A stretch of DNA of 10,174 nucleotides from an uncultured Candidatus Saccharibacteria bacterium (GTDB taxonomy: Bacteria > Patescibacteria > Saccharimonadia > Saccharimonadales > UBA1547), in assembly GCA_946886635.1 (NCBI GenBank), contig CAMPIW010000008.1:1-10174 (forward strand), written 5' to 3'. The notes beneath the pieces are model-generated. The model had not been told where the DNA came from. It saw nothing but the letters and a program-made list of their open reading frames with translations, and searched no databases. Of the stretch, positions 1 through 7,102 are shown piece by piece; the first letter of the stretch is position 1; the number at the start of each line of letters is the position of its first letter. Made by a program: the position numbers and the translations under genes.

Positions 1-2352
1 GCTATAAAGGCGGCGTGAGTTTTCGATAATTTGTGGGGTTGTATCAATTTGTTCAGGCGGAAGCTTTAGTGTTGTGGCGCTAAAGGCCGGGGCTTTTTCG
101 CCGTTAATGACCATATTGATAATGAAATGACGGTTGTGCATTTGCAAAAGATCGCCCGGTTCGAATTGTGGTTCAAATTGTTTTGAGAGGATTGGTGCGT
201 CATCGGCTGATACGCGGAATGAAATCATCGAACCAACGTTACCAAATACGGCGTCGCGCACGGTGTCGGTCATTTGCCCAATATACTGGTTGGCGACGGT
301 AAGGTTAAGCGCATACTTACGTGCTTCAGACAGAATTGTGGCGAACGAGTCGGTGGCAAAGTTTTGGAATTCGTCGACATATAGATAGAACGGGCGACGG
401 TCGGCAATGTTAGGGATGTCGCTACGGCTCATAGCAGCCAGTTGGATTTTCGTTACCAAAAAGGCACCAAGAATTGCGGCGTTATCTTCACCAATCAGCC
501 CCTTTGACAGATTGACGACCAAAATTTTACCTTCGTCCATAATTTGACGAATGTTGAAGGTCGACTTTGGTTGACCAATAATATTACGGATGGTGGGGTT
601 GGCGGTAAAAGCTCCTACTTTATTAAGAACCGGTGCAATTGCTTCAGCCTGGAACTTATCGTTCCAGCTGGCGTATTCAACATTCCAAAACTGCAGTACA
701 ACGCTGTCGGTACAGTAGCTCAGCGTTTCTTTACGGAACTTTTTATCGGTTAGCATACGGGCGATATCGAGCATGGTCGTTGATGGACGGTCCAGGAGCG
801 CCAAAATGGTGTAGCGCAAAATGTACTCGAGCCGTGGACCCCAGCTTTCGCCGAACATACGTTTTAATACGCCAATAACTTCTGAGCTAATGTTACTTTT
901 TTGTTCGGGGTTAGTAACTTCGAGCGGGTTAAAGCCGATTGGATACGCCGTGTCGGCTGGGTTGAAGTACACCACATCTTTAAGGCGACTGGCCGGGATA
1001 AAGCGCATATTATTAACGGCAAGGTCGCCGTGTGGATCAACAATTGCGTAGCCATGGTCGTGGAAAATATCACTCAGGGCGAAAAGCTCAAGCAATCCCG
1101 ACTTACCTGCCCCGGTTTGTCCAATAATGTATACGTGACGCGAACGGTCCTCGCGGAGCATACCAAACTGGTGGTTAATGCCGCGGAAATTTGTTAGGCC
1201 AAATGCACTAATGTTTTCGTCAATAACTGGATTACCGGTGATAATAGGAAGCTTAGCGGGTGGCTCGGCGGTTTTTGAAGTTGCCCAAACAATATTAGGA
1301 GTTTCTACATTGGTGTGTGGCAAGTGGAATACACTGGCGAGCTCTTCAATATTGAGAATGAAACCACCAGAACCAAACTGGCGCTGACGGTACGGAATAA
1401 GACCTTCTTTATTGAAAACTGCTCCACTCGCTTTAAAACCGTTGAGGTTGGTTGAGTTGAATTGCTTAAATGTTCCAACAATAGCTTGAAGTTGCTGACG
1501 GGCGTGTTCTTGGTTTTCCCCAAGGTAAGCAACCCTAATTTTTACTTGGTAGCCAAGTTTTGTTGCCTTGTTTTCAGCTTCAGAAATACGGGTTTTATCG
1601 CGGTCCGAAAGTTCTTTAGCAACGCTTACTTTTTCGTTTGCTTCAGGTGGTTTCCATAGTGCCTCAAGTACACCTGGAAGCCAGCCAAGATACTTACTAC
1701 TTGAGCTGATCCTGCCATCTCGAACAGCTTTTATCCATTTTTCGGTTGTTTTGTGCCAATCGTCGGCAACGGGACGCGTCAAAATTTGCACCCACATTTC
1801 ATCGCCGGTACTTTCGAGTTTGGCGAGTGTGCCGGTGATACCAGCGAGTGGGTCGACTTCAAAGCTTTGGAATGTTTTAATCGGTAGTACTTCATTTCCG
1901 GTGAGGGTGATGTCGGTAGTGTATACAACACTATGTTCGCTTTCGTGGGTGACATAATCTTCATCGGCTTCGCGAATTTGCACGGTAGGATACTGCGAAT
2001 AAATTTGGCCTTCAACGAAGGTGCGAAGGCGTTTTGGCACCCAAACGTAAAAGCGAATTTGACCGTTAACGCTCGCAAACTCGAAACTGAGGTGTTCTTG
2101 GAATCCCCCATTCATTTTTAGTTCTTCGGCATCACGCAAAATACCATGAAGACTGGCAAACATTTGCTCGGCGGCGAGCTCTTTTTTGTCATTCGTTTTT
2201 GGAATTTCAAGAACAAGAAGATCGGCCTCAAGGTTTTGAATGATGACAGCACGCCTATTGTTGCGCCACGTCAAAAAACCGAGTACCAAAACGATTGGTA
2301 GCCAGACGTACCACTGTAGGAAGAAGTTCAGGATTGCACCAATTAGTTCCAT
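1..2352 (-). CDS. Membrane-anchored TraD/TraG-type (HerA/FtsK superfamily) DNA-transfer ATPase, C-terminus cut by window edge
   Basis: The frame is open from ATG at 2352 to the left edge (784 codons, no stop seen), so the C-terminus is missing. Residues about 4-26 form one hydrophobic segment followed by RNNRR, an N-terminal membrane anchor with the bulk cytoplasmic. About 380 residues without a recognised motif follow. The P-loop GQTGAGKS is at 411-418, then VDPHGDL about 30 residues later. The Walker B strand FYLYVDE is at about 655-661, followed by ILSEARKYALNLTVANQ, typical of the TraG/TraD C-terminal (TraM-recognition) domain of conjugative coupling proteins. Such ATPases pump or couple DNA or protein to a type IV secretion channel; in Patescibacteria similar proteins are annotated 'type IV secretory system conjugative DNA transfer family'. 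It lies 46 nt downstream of the sigma4/HARE gene and probably shares its transcript. No clear Shine-Dalgarno is present; GTG in GAGGTGAGAG is excluded by an in-frame TAG. Family is confident, substrate unknown. Confidence 0.88.
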   Translation of the reverse strand, partial: MELIGAILNFFLQWYVWLPIVLVLGFLTWRNNRRAVIIQNLEADLLVLEIPKTNDKKELAAEQMFASLHGILRDAEELKMNGGFQEHLSFEFASVNGQIRFYVWVPKRLRTFVEGQIYSQYPTVQIREADEDYVTHESEHSVVYTTDITLTGNEVLPIKTFQSFEVDPLAGITGTLAKLESTGDEMWVQILTRPVADDWHKTTEKWIKAVRDGRISSSSKYLGWLPGVLEALWKPPEANEKVSVAKELSDRDKTRISEAENKATKLGYQVKIRVAYLGENQEHARQQLQAIVGTFKQFNSTNLNGFKASGAVFNKEGLIPYRQRQFGSGGFILNIEELASVFHLPHTNVETPNIVWATSKTAEPPAKLPIITGNPVIDENISAFGLTNFRGINHQFGMLREDRSRHVYIIGQTGAGKSGLLELFALSDIFHDHGYAIVDPHGDLAVNNMRFIPASRLKDVVYFNPADTAYPIGFNPLEVTNPEQKSNISSEVIGVLKRMFGESWGPRLEYILRYTILALLDRPSTTMLDIARMLTDKKFRKETLSYCTDSVVLQFWNVEYASWNDKFQAEAIAPVLNKVGAFTANPTIRNIIGQPKSTFNIRQIMDEGKILVVNLSKGLIGEDNAAILGAFLVTKIQLAAMSRSDIPNIADRRPFYLYVDEFQNFATDSFATILSEARKYALNLTVANQYIGQMTDTVRDAVFGNVGSMISFRVSADDAPILSKQFEPQFEPGDLLQMHNRHFIINMVINGEKAPAFSATTLKLPPEQIDTTPQIIENSRRLYS

Positions 2353-2398
2353 AGCTTGACTCTATTCTCTCACCTCTGGAAAGATTAGGCAATAATGC

Positions 2399-3451
2399 TT
2401 AAGCTTCGCCGGCGAGTACGTATGTTGCTTTTGCCACTCGCTTGAACTGCGCTTTGCTTTGCAGGTTCAATAGAATGGTTGTTTCTTTCACTTGGCGACT
2501 TTTGAGTACGCGTTTAACAATTTCGTCGCGGTGAAGTGGCTCTTTGGCGTTGCGAAGTACATCAGCGATGATGTCGCTGACTGTCCCCTTGCTGTAGCCC
2601 CAGTTATCAAGCGCGTAGATTCCACGGCCAATGAGCACAAAGCGCTTATCTTTAATAAGTTCGTTGTGGATTGCTTGGGTGGTCACGTCTTTACGCTTAA
2701 AGCTACTGCCCTTAATGGCCTTTGCGATGTCTGAGAAGTGCATCGGTTTTTTATTGTCGGCCAAAATAACGTAAATTTTATCACGAATGTTTTTAGGGTT
2801 AACGGTTGGCCATTTGGTAAGACCCCAAGAGTCGCGAAGGTGCGCAAGCTGCTTGCTAATACTGGCAAGAGCGGCTACTTGTGCTGGGTGTTCGTAGCTC
2901 AATTTGTCGAAAAGCTGATCAACAGTTTGTGGTTCTTTTGCCTCTTTGATTATTTTTACAATGTCATCAACACGGCTTTTAAGTTTCTTTTCGTCACCGT
3001 ATTCTGCAACGGCGGTAGATTGGAAGTAACTATCGTTTTCGTCGACGACTGTAAGGTTTGGAGCAAGCGTTGCAATGAAAGCGACGTGAGCGCGCTCTTG
3101 TTGGTTGGTGGTTTTGTCGTACAGTTTGTCGGCAAGGTCTTGGACGCGTGCTGCACGCCCCATTTCACTGAGGGTTCGAATAAAAACTTTTTCGAGACTG
3201 GCAACGGTATCGGTCTTGCCATCTTCGGCCGCAATTTTAAGACGAATAAGAATAGCTTTTTCGAGCTGACGAACACGTTCACGAGTAATTCCAAGAAGTT
3301 CACCAATTTGTTCAAGTGTTTCGCGGCGATCATAAAGACCAAAGCGGCGCGTAATAATTTCGCGTTCACGCTCTTGGTCGATGAGAGAAATGATGTCTGC
3401 GACCCCTGTTTTGAGGTCAATGGTCGGCTTGAGTTCAGTAGTTTCGGTCAT
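2399..3451 (-). CDS. Sigma-70 region-4-like HTH protein fused to HARE-type winged-helix domains (350 aa)
   Basis: Residues 45-66 (TLEQIGELLGITRERVRQLE) are a textbook sigma-70 region 4.2 helix-turn-helix, preceded by RRFGLYDRRE. There is no region 2, so it cannot melt DNA as a classical sigma factor. The middle (about 80-215) is helical without a recognised motif. Residues about 220-284 (IRDKIYVILADNKKPMHFSD, ending in GRGIYAL) fit a HARE-HTH module, as in RNA polymerase delta subunit RpoE of Firmicutes. A second similar winged helix (about 287-345, ending ATYVL) follows. Inferred role: a transcription factor or RNA polymerase accessory protein binding -35-like DNA. ATG at 3451 is preceded by purine-rich GGAAAGAAAG, an acceptable ribosome-binding site. 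Upstream is a near-consensus promoter with an internal DnaA-box match. The ATPase gene starts 46 nt after its stop. Domain identification is firm for region 4 and good for HARE; function is inferred. Confidence 0.85.
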   Translation of the reverse strand: MTETTELKPTIDLKTGVADIISLIDQEREREIITRRFGLYDRRETLEQIGELLGITRERVRQLEKAILIRLKIAAEDGKTDTVASLEKVFIRTLSEMGRAARVQDLADKLYDKTTNQQERAHVAFIATLAPNLTVVDENDSYFQSTAVAEYGDEKKLKSRVDDIVKIIKEAKEPQTVDQLFDKLSYEHPAQVAALASISKQLAHLRDSWGLTKWPTVNPKNIRDKIYVILADNKKPMHFSDIAKAIKGSSFKRKDVTTQAIHNELIKDKRFVLIGRGIYALDNWGYSKGTVSDIIADVLRNAKEPLHRDEIVKRVLKSRQVKETTILLNLQSKAQFKRVAKATYVLAGEA

Positions 3452-3521
3452 TGTTATCTTTCTTTCCTTACACGCCCCACTTCGTCTCGGATTTAACTTC
3501 TATTCATAATTCTTTAATATC

Positions 3522-3550
3522 ATTTTACAATATTATGTGAATAATGTCAA
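3522..3550 (-). promoter_or_regulatory. Near-consensus sigma-70 promoter for the sigma4/HARE - ATPase operon
   Basis: On the minus strand, TTGACA (3550-3545) is followed by exactly 17 nt and TAAAAT (3527-3522), giving a start near 3515 and a leader of about 65 nt to ATG at 3451. The spacer contains TTATTCACA, a DnaA-box match directly abutting the -35. No experimental support; the call rests on hexamers and spacing. Confidence 0.7.
3536..3544 (-). promoter_or_regulatory. DnaA-box match TTATTCACA inside a promoter
   Basis: The 9-mer matches the TTATNCACA consensus and lies between the -35 and -10 of the promoter at 3522-3550. A bound DnaA there would be expected to block RNA polymerase. A second, oppositely oriented match lies at 3622-3630. 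Confidence 0.4.
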
Positions 3551-3570
3551 AGAATTTGTTTAGTTACTTA

Positions 3571-3579
3571 ATTATAGCA
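3571..3579 (-). promoter_or_regulatory. Possible second, extended -10 promoter
   Basis: On the minus strand TGCTATAAT combines a perfect -10 hexamer with the TGn extension. There is no good -35 at 16-18 nt. It would start a transcript about 50 nt upstream of the promoter at 3522-3550. The region is very AT-rich, so chance is a real alternative. Confidence 0.35.
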
Positions 3580-3621
3580 TATATTCGACAATGCATATAT
3601 ATAGTGTCGTTAGACTTTTAG

Positions 3622-3630
3622 TTATCCACA
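3622..3630 (+). promoter_or_regulatory. Perfect DnaA-box match TTATCCACA
   Basis: Exact match to the strongest E. coli-type DnaA box, 77 bp from the inverted match at 3536-3544 with AT-rich DNA between. Part of it can also form a 5-bp hairpin, CCACA-tac-TGTGG on the minus strand, just after the pilin-like gene. Two boxes do not by themselves define an origin. Confidence 0.4.
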
Positions 3631-3661
3631 GTATGTGGTATAGGTGCGTATTTTGAGCTAA

Positions 3662-4450
3662 TTAACAGGGTCCGTTTGTAATTTTAGAAATTTCAGTGAC
3701 GTGCCAAATTACGTCGGGATAGTCTATTCCGCGGGCCTCGACGCAGTAATACGGGACTGTTCGCGGGTCAGTCTCAAGTGGGTCTTGTTGCACACCACCA
3801 TTGGTCGGTGTTGCCCATGAATCCCAAAAACTGGTAACCGGGAAGTTTCCACCTTGTTGGACAAGACGGCTAACGAGGCTATTGTAGAAGGTTCGCACTA
3901 CGTTTTCTTGAGCCTTGTTCCAGTTATCATTGGTGGTAAAATTGTTGCCGTAGGTAAGAAGTTGCTCTTTTGTTACAGGGGTATCCCAAACGCGGCTATT
4001 CCATCCAGTAACTTGCATGCTGTCGTGGTTCCAGTTACCACAGCCAGTAATATAGTCGGTAAGATCGCCACCCTGGTTTACAGCCTTCCCCGCCCCTTCG
4101 TCAATAAGATCTTGGCAAATTTGAGATAGTAATACACCGTTTTGCACCGGCGAGTCAATAGAGTAAAGCGGTATTTCACCCGAGCTCTCCATGGTAAGTT
4201 CGACGGGTTCAGAAACCTCTACTTTTGTAGGGAGCGTTGTCGGGTATTCACCTGTTTTAATCAGCGCTTTTTGCATTTCGGTAGCCACGTGGTCGAGGTC
4301 ACTTTGGGCAGCGCGCGCGGCGGCTGATTTTGTAACGCCTCTGTACGTTACCATCGTCAAAGAAGCAATAATGGCGATAACAACAATCACGATAAGTAAC
4401 TCAACAATTGAAAAGCCGCGATTTATTGAAGGTTTCCGCCCGTAAATCAT
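3662..4450 (-). CDS. Type IV prepilin-like protein (262 aa)
   Basis: A 12-residue basic leader ends in Gly12, followed by Phe13 and a hydrophobic helix (FSIVELLIVIVVIAIIASL) with Glu at mature position 5 (residue 17). This is the class III signal peptide cleaved and N-methylated by prepilin peptidase (PilD). Residues about 13-31 anchor the protein in the membrane and pack the pilus core; a helical stretch to about 65 continues it. The rest is a large extracellular domain of about 190 residues rich in W, N, T and G, with four cysteines (112, 137, 236, 262), the last at the C-terminus, so disulfide staples are plausible. It is longer than typical major pilins (about 150 aa), so it may be a minor pilin, an adhesive pilin or a pseudopilin. 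It starts 21 nt after the topA stop with no clear Shine-Dalgarno, suggesting co-transcription with topA. Nothing recognisable as an intrinsic terminator follows it. Confidence 0.88.
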   Translation of the reverse strand: MIYGRKPSINRGFSIVELLIVIVVIAIIASLTMVTYRGVTKSAAARAAQSDLDHVATEMQKALIKTGEYPTTLPTKVEVSEPVELTMESSGEIPLYSIDSPVQNGVLLSQICQDLIDEGAGKAVNQGGDLTDYITGCGNWNHDSMQVTGWNSRVWDTPVTKEQLLTYGNNFTTNDNWNKAQENVVRTFYNSLVSRLVQQGGNFPVTSFWDSWATPTNGGVQQDPLETDPRTVPYYCVEARGIDYPDVIWHVTEISKITNGPC

Positions 4451-4471
4451 AAGCTTATTGTAGCAGATGCG

Positions 4472-5338
4472 TTATTTCTTGGCAGATTTTGTAGAGGTCT
4501 TTTTGGTAGTCTTAACGGTTTTCGCGCGAGTCTTTTTAGCGGGTGCTTTTTTTGCAGCTGGCTTACGTTTTGCAAAGCGTCCTTTAGCTTCGGGCGCGTC
4601 GGTAATCATTAGTATTGCTTGGTCTTGAGTAATTGTTTTAGGTTCGGTATCTTTAGGAATTTTGGCGTTATTTGTACCGTTGGTAACGTAGGGACCATAG
4701 CGACCATTAAGTACTTTTACTCCGTCGCCGAAGTCGGCGATATTTTTTTCGGCTTCGGCTTTTAGCTTGGCGGCATAAAGCTCGAGCGATTCTTCAAGGG
4801 TAATCGTGTGCGGGTCGAGCGGTTTGATGCTAATGAAAAGCTTTGTTTTGGTTTCGGGGTTATCTACTTGAATGTAGGGACCAAAACGACCAATGTTAGC
4901 TTTCATTGGAAGGCCCTCGGGGGTTTCGCCTACCAGGCGCGGAAGTTGGAACGCTTTGAGCGCTTGTTCAAGGGTAACAGTATCAACCCGAGCGCCCTTT
5001 GGCATTGGGGCGAACTGCGGCTTTTCTTCAACATCGCTGCCGTCGGGGTTTTTTGTATCGCCAAGTTGAAGCATAGGGCCAAAACGACCAAGCCGGGCAT
5101 AAATCATCTTCCCTGTTTTGGGGTCGGTACCTACCGAGGTAGCTTGCGCAACTTGCGCGCGGTCGATGCCGCCCGAATTTTCGATAAGTTTATGGAAAGG
5201 CTGATAGAATTTATCGAGCATAACGTTGCGCGCTAAAGCACCAGTTGCGATTTGGTCGAATTCTTTTTCAACTTCAGCGGTAAAACCGTAATCGACAACT
5301 TGTTCGAAATAATCACCAAGGAAATCGGCAATCATCAT
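4472..5338 (-). CDS. topA: DNA topoisomerase I, C-terminal part downstream of an in-frame stop
   Basis: This continues the frame of the upstream topA part. The 15 codons between the TAA (5384-5386) and this ATG are open and encode KTGSDKGKLVPTSVG, part of the TopA core (usual form GKLVPTxxG). The first ~35 residues after ATG (MMIADFLGDY ... FTAEVEKEFDQIATG) complete that core. Then come TopA C-terminal repeats GRFGPMLQ (about 84), GRFGPYIQ (about 150) and GRYGPYV (about 212), DNA-binding modules that help strand passage. The last ~35 residues are a Lys/Ala/Thr tail (AAKKAPAKK ...), probably nonspecific DNA binding. No zinc-finger cysteines are present, unlike E. coli TopA. The ATG at 5338 lacks a Shine-Dalgarno and lies inside a conserved segment, so I treat it as an artefact of the stop rather than a genuine start. 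It cannot be a topoisomerase alone: TOPRIM and the catalytic Tyr are in the other part. Confidence 0.85.
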   Translation of the reverse strand: MMIADFLGDYFEQVVDYGFTAEVEKEFDQIATGALARNVMLDKFYQPFHKLIENSGGIDRAQVAQATSVGTDPKTGKMIYARLGRFGPMLQLGDTKNPDGSDVEEKPQFAPMPKGARVDTVTLEQALKAFQLPRLVGETPEGLPMKANIGRFGPYIQVDNPETKTKLFISIKPLDPHTITLEESLELYAAKLKAEAEKNIADFGDGVKVLNGRYGPYVTNGTNNAKIPKDTEPKTITQDQAILMITDAPEAKGRFAKRKPAAKKAPAKKTRAKTVKTTKKTSTKSAKK

Positions 5339-5383
5339 GCCAACTGAAGTGGGAACGAGCTTGCCCTTATCGGAACCGGTTTT

Positions 5384-5386
5384 TTA
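5384..5386 (-). other. topA: In-frame TAA splitting topA
   Basis: Reading CAA-TAA-AAA-ACC on the minus strand, the frame before and after the stop is identical and the conserved TopA sequence continues with no gap. One base change from AAA, GAA, CAA or another sense codon would explain it; an indel would not, because the frame is unchanged. The following A gives a strong stop context, so efficient readthrough is unlikely. Sequencing error, strain-level mutation or real gene splitting remain possible. Confidence 0.9.
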
Positions 5387-6895
5387 TTGCAAGATTTCGG
5401 GAGCATATTCTGCGCCAGGTGTAACAGCCAGCGTAATAGCATCACCTTCGGTGCCCTCGCCCTCACCCTTTTCGGCGTAACCACGAACTTGAACAGTGTT
5501 AATAATAGTCGCGTAGGTTGAAGGACGACCAATCCCAAGTTCTTCGAGTTTTTTAACTAATGAACCTTCGGTGAAGCGAGCGGGTGGACGAGCAAAGGTT
5601 TGGCGCGCATCGGCGTGGTCTAGCTTAAGATTGTCGCCGGTTGCCATAGCCGGAAGAAGATCTGGGTCTTTTTTACCGCCACCGTATACTTTGAGGAATC
5701 CGTCGAAAATAACAACTTCGCCCTTAGCCTCGAATGTAAGTTGCGAGGTACTGATAGTGATGGTTGCGACGGTTTTTTCAAGCTTTGCTGGTGCCATTTG
5801 GCTAGCCAATGTTCGGCGACGGATAAGATCGTATAGTTTTTGGTCGTACTCGTTACTACTCCCCTTATCGGCCGACTTATCGGTTGGACGAATCGCTTCG
5901 TGTGCCTCTTGAGCGCTGGCAGACTTGGTTTTAAATTGGCGAACCTGCGAGTATTCTTCACCGAATGCACCCTTAATATACGTACTAATTGCCGCAATTG
6001 CTTGGCCGCTTAGCGTAGTAGAGTCGGTACGCATGTAGGTAATTTTACCTTCTTGATAGAGCTTTTGAGCGCTCGACATGGTTGCGCGTGAACCAAAGCC
6101 AAGCTTGCTGTTGGCTTCTTGTTGAAGGGTACTTGTAGTAAACGGTGCGCCGGGGTTACGAGTACCCGGGCTGGTCGTGACGTTAGATACGCTAAACTGC
6201 GCATTTGAAAGGCTCTCAAGGAACTTTTGGGCTTCATCTTCGGTGTCAAATCGTTGTGGAAGCTCGGCCTTAACGGTGGCGCCATCATGGGTAAATTCGG
6301 CAGTAACTTTAAATTGGAATGAACCTTCGAAGGCTTGAATTTCGCGTTCGCGTTCAACTAATAGACGGACTGCTGGTGATTGCACACGACCAGCTGATTT
6401 ACCGCCTGGTACTTTTTGCCAAATAACCGGACTGAGTTCAAACCCTACTAAGCGGTCAAGAATTTGACGGGCCTGTTGAGCTTGAACGAGCTGCATGTCC
6501 ACTGTACGGGGTTGCTTGACGGCTTCCTCGATGGCTGATTTCGTAATTTCGTGAAAAACAATACGATTTGTTTTTGCAGGGTCGAGGCCTAGAACTTCGC
6601 AAAGGTGCCACGCAATCGCCTCCCCTTCGCGGTCTTCATCAGTTGCGAGCCAAACGACTTCGGCTGTTTTTACTGCTTTTTTAAGTTCGGTAATGGTTTT
6701 CTTTTTTTCGGCATCAACTTCATAAATAGTTTCAAAGCCGTTCTTGACATCAATGGGTGGTGTGCCATCTTTGGTTTTTTTAGCAATTGAACGAATATGG
6801 CCCACGCTTGAGAGTACATGAAAATCTTTACCGAGGTATTTCTCGATGGTTTTTGCTTTTGCCGGGGACTCTACGATAACGAGGTTTTTAGCCAT
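5384..6895 (-). CDS. topA: DNA topoisomerase I, N-terminal catalytic part ending at a premature in-frame TAA (503 aa)
   Basis: Type IA topoisomerase, which relaxes negative supercoils behind transcription. The TOPRIM domain is residues 1-120: VIVESPAKAK with Glu9, and WLATDEDREGE with metal-binding Asp86, Asp88 and Glu90. PGGKSAGRVQSPAVR (163-177) belongs to the core. The active-site segment GKITYMRTDS carries the nucleophile Tyr287 and Arg289. QEAHEAIRPT and ELGIGRPSTYA follow. The frame then stops at TAA after PEILQ, inside the core domain, and resumes in the same frame, so the intact protein would span 4472-6895 (about 806 aa). All catalytic residues are present, but a 503-aa product would lack the end of the core and all C-terminal repeats. 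ATG at 6895 has no Shine-Dalgarno; a TATACT 8 nt upstream would fit a leaderless transcript. dprA-topA adjacency, known from Firmicutes, is preserved except for one inserted ORF. Confidence 0.93.
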   Translation of the reverse strand: MAKNLVIVESPAKAKTIEKYLGKDFHVLSSVGHIRSIAKKTKDGTPPIDVKNGFETIYEVDAEKKKTITELKKAVKTAEVVWLATDEDREGEAIAWHLCEVLGLDPAKTNRIVFHEITKSAIEEAVKQPRTVDMQLVQAQQARQILDRLVGFELSPVIWQKVPGGKSAGRVQSPAVRLLVEREREIQAFEGSFQFKVTAEFTHDGATVKAELPQRFDTEDEAQKFLESLSNAQFSVSNVTTSPGTRNPGAPFTTSTLQQEANSKLGFGSRATMSSAQKLYQEGKITYMRTDSTTLSGQAIAAISTYIKGAFGEEYSQVRQFKTKSASAQEAHEAIRPTDKSADKGSSNEYDQKLYDLIRRRTLASQMAPAKLEKTVATITISTSQLTFEAKGEVVIFDGFLKVYGGGKKDPDLLPAMATGDNLKLDHADARQTFARPPARFTEGSLVKKLEELGIGRPSTYATIINTVQVRGYAEKGEGEGTEGDAITLAVTPGAEYAPEILQ

Positions 6896-6902
6896 ATATA
6901 TA

Positions 6903-6908
6903 AGTATA
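6903..6908 (-). promoter_or_regulatory. Possible -10 element for topA (leaderless)
   Basis: TATACT on the minus strand, 5/6 to consensus, would place the transcript start at about 6896, directly at the topA ATG, matching the absence of a Shine-Dalgarno. The -35 region (AT-rich TTAAAA at 15 nt) is poor, so this is tentative. Confidence 0.3.
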
Positions 6909-7003
6909 CTCAGTGTTTCTAAATTTTAACTTAAGTTTGATGCACCAGGTTCATTCCGCTAGCACAACGCACGACTGTACACCACGTTGCTATAGTTTGT
7001 AAA

Positions 7004-7060
7004 GAAAAACCCATGAAAAACCCGAAAGTAACCCTTTAAATACTTATAAAAAAGTAACCC
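7004..7060. repeat. Short direct repeats upstream of topA
   Basis: On the plus strand GAAAAACCC occurs at 7004-7012 and 7015-7023 (11-nt period), and AAAGTAACCC at 7025-7034 and 7051-7060. The last copy abuts the terminator hairpin of the ORFan. The rest of the 6896-7057 interval shows no ORF or RNA I recognise. Confidence 0.45.
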
Positions 7061-7079
7061 CCAGTTTTTCAACTGAGGG
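7047..7079 (-). terminator. Intrinsic terminator of the 138-aa ORFan
   Basis: On the minus strand the arms 7079-7071 and 7066-7058 form a 9-bp stem with one G-T wobble around a GAAA tetraloop, followed by TTAC and a run of six T (7053-7048). It begins 23 nt after the ORFan stop codon and should insulate topA from it. Confidence 0.82.
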
Positions 7080-7102
7080 TGGGACGGGATTTCCGCCACT
7101 GG

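Noticed and set aside
2738..3496. 252-codon plus-strand ORF
   Set aside because: It is a shadow opposite the sigma4/HARE gene, whose protein has clear domain motifs. The antisense product is Phe/Asn/Val-rich without recognisable structure.
3497..3661. Chromosomal origin of replication
   Set aside because: Two DnaA-box matches and AT-richness are suggestive, but no dnaA or dnaN, no box cluster and no strand switch of genes are seen here.
5384..5386. Alternative genetic code with TAA as sense
   Set aside because: TAA ends several normal genes here, including the sigma4/HARE gene and the topA C-terminal part, so genome-wide recoding is not supported.
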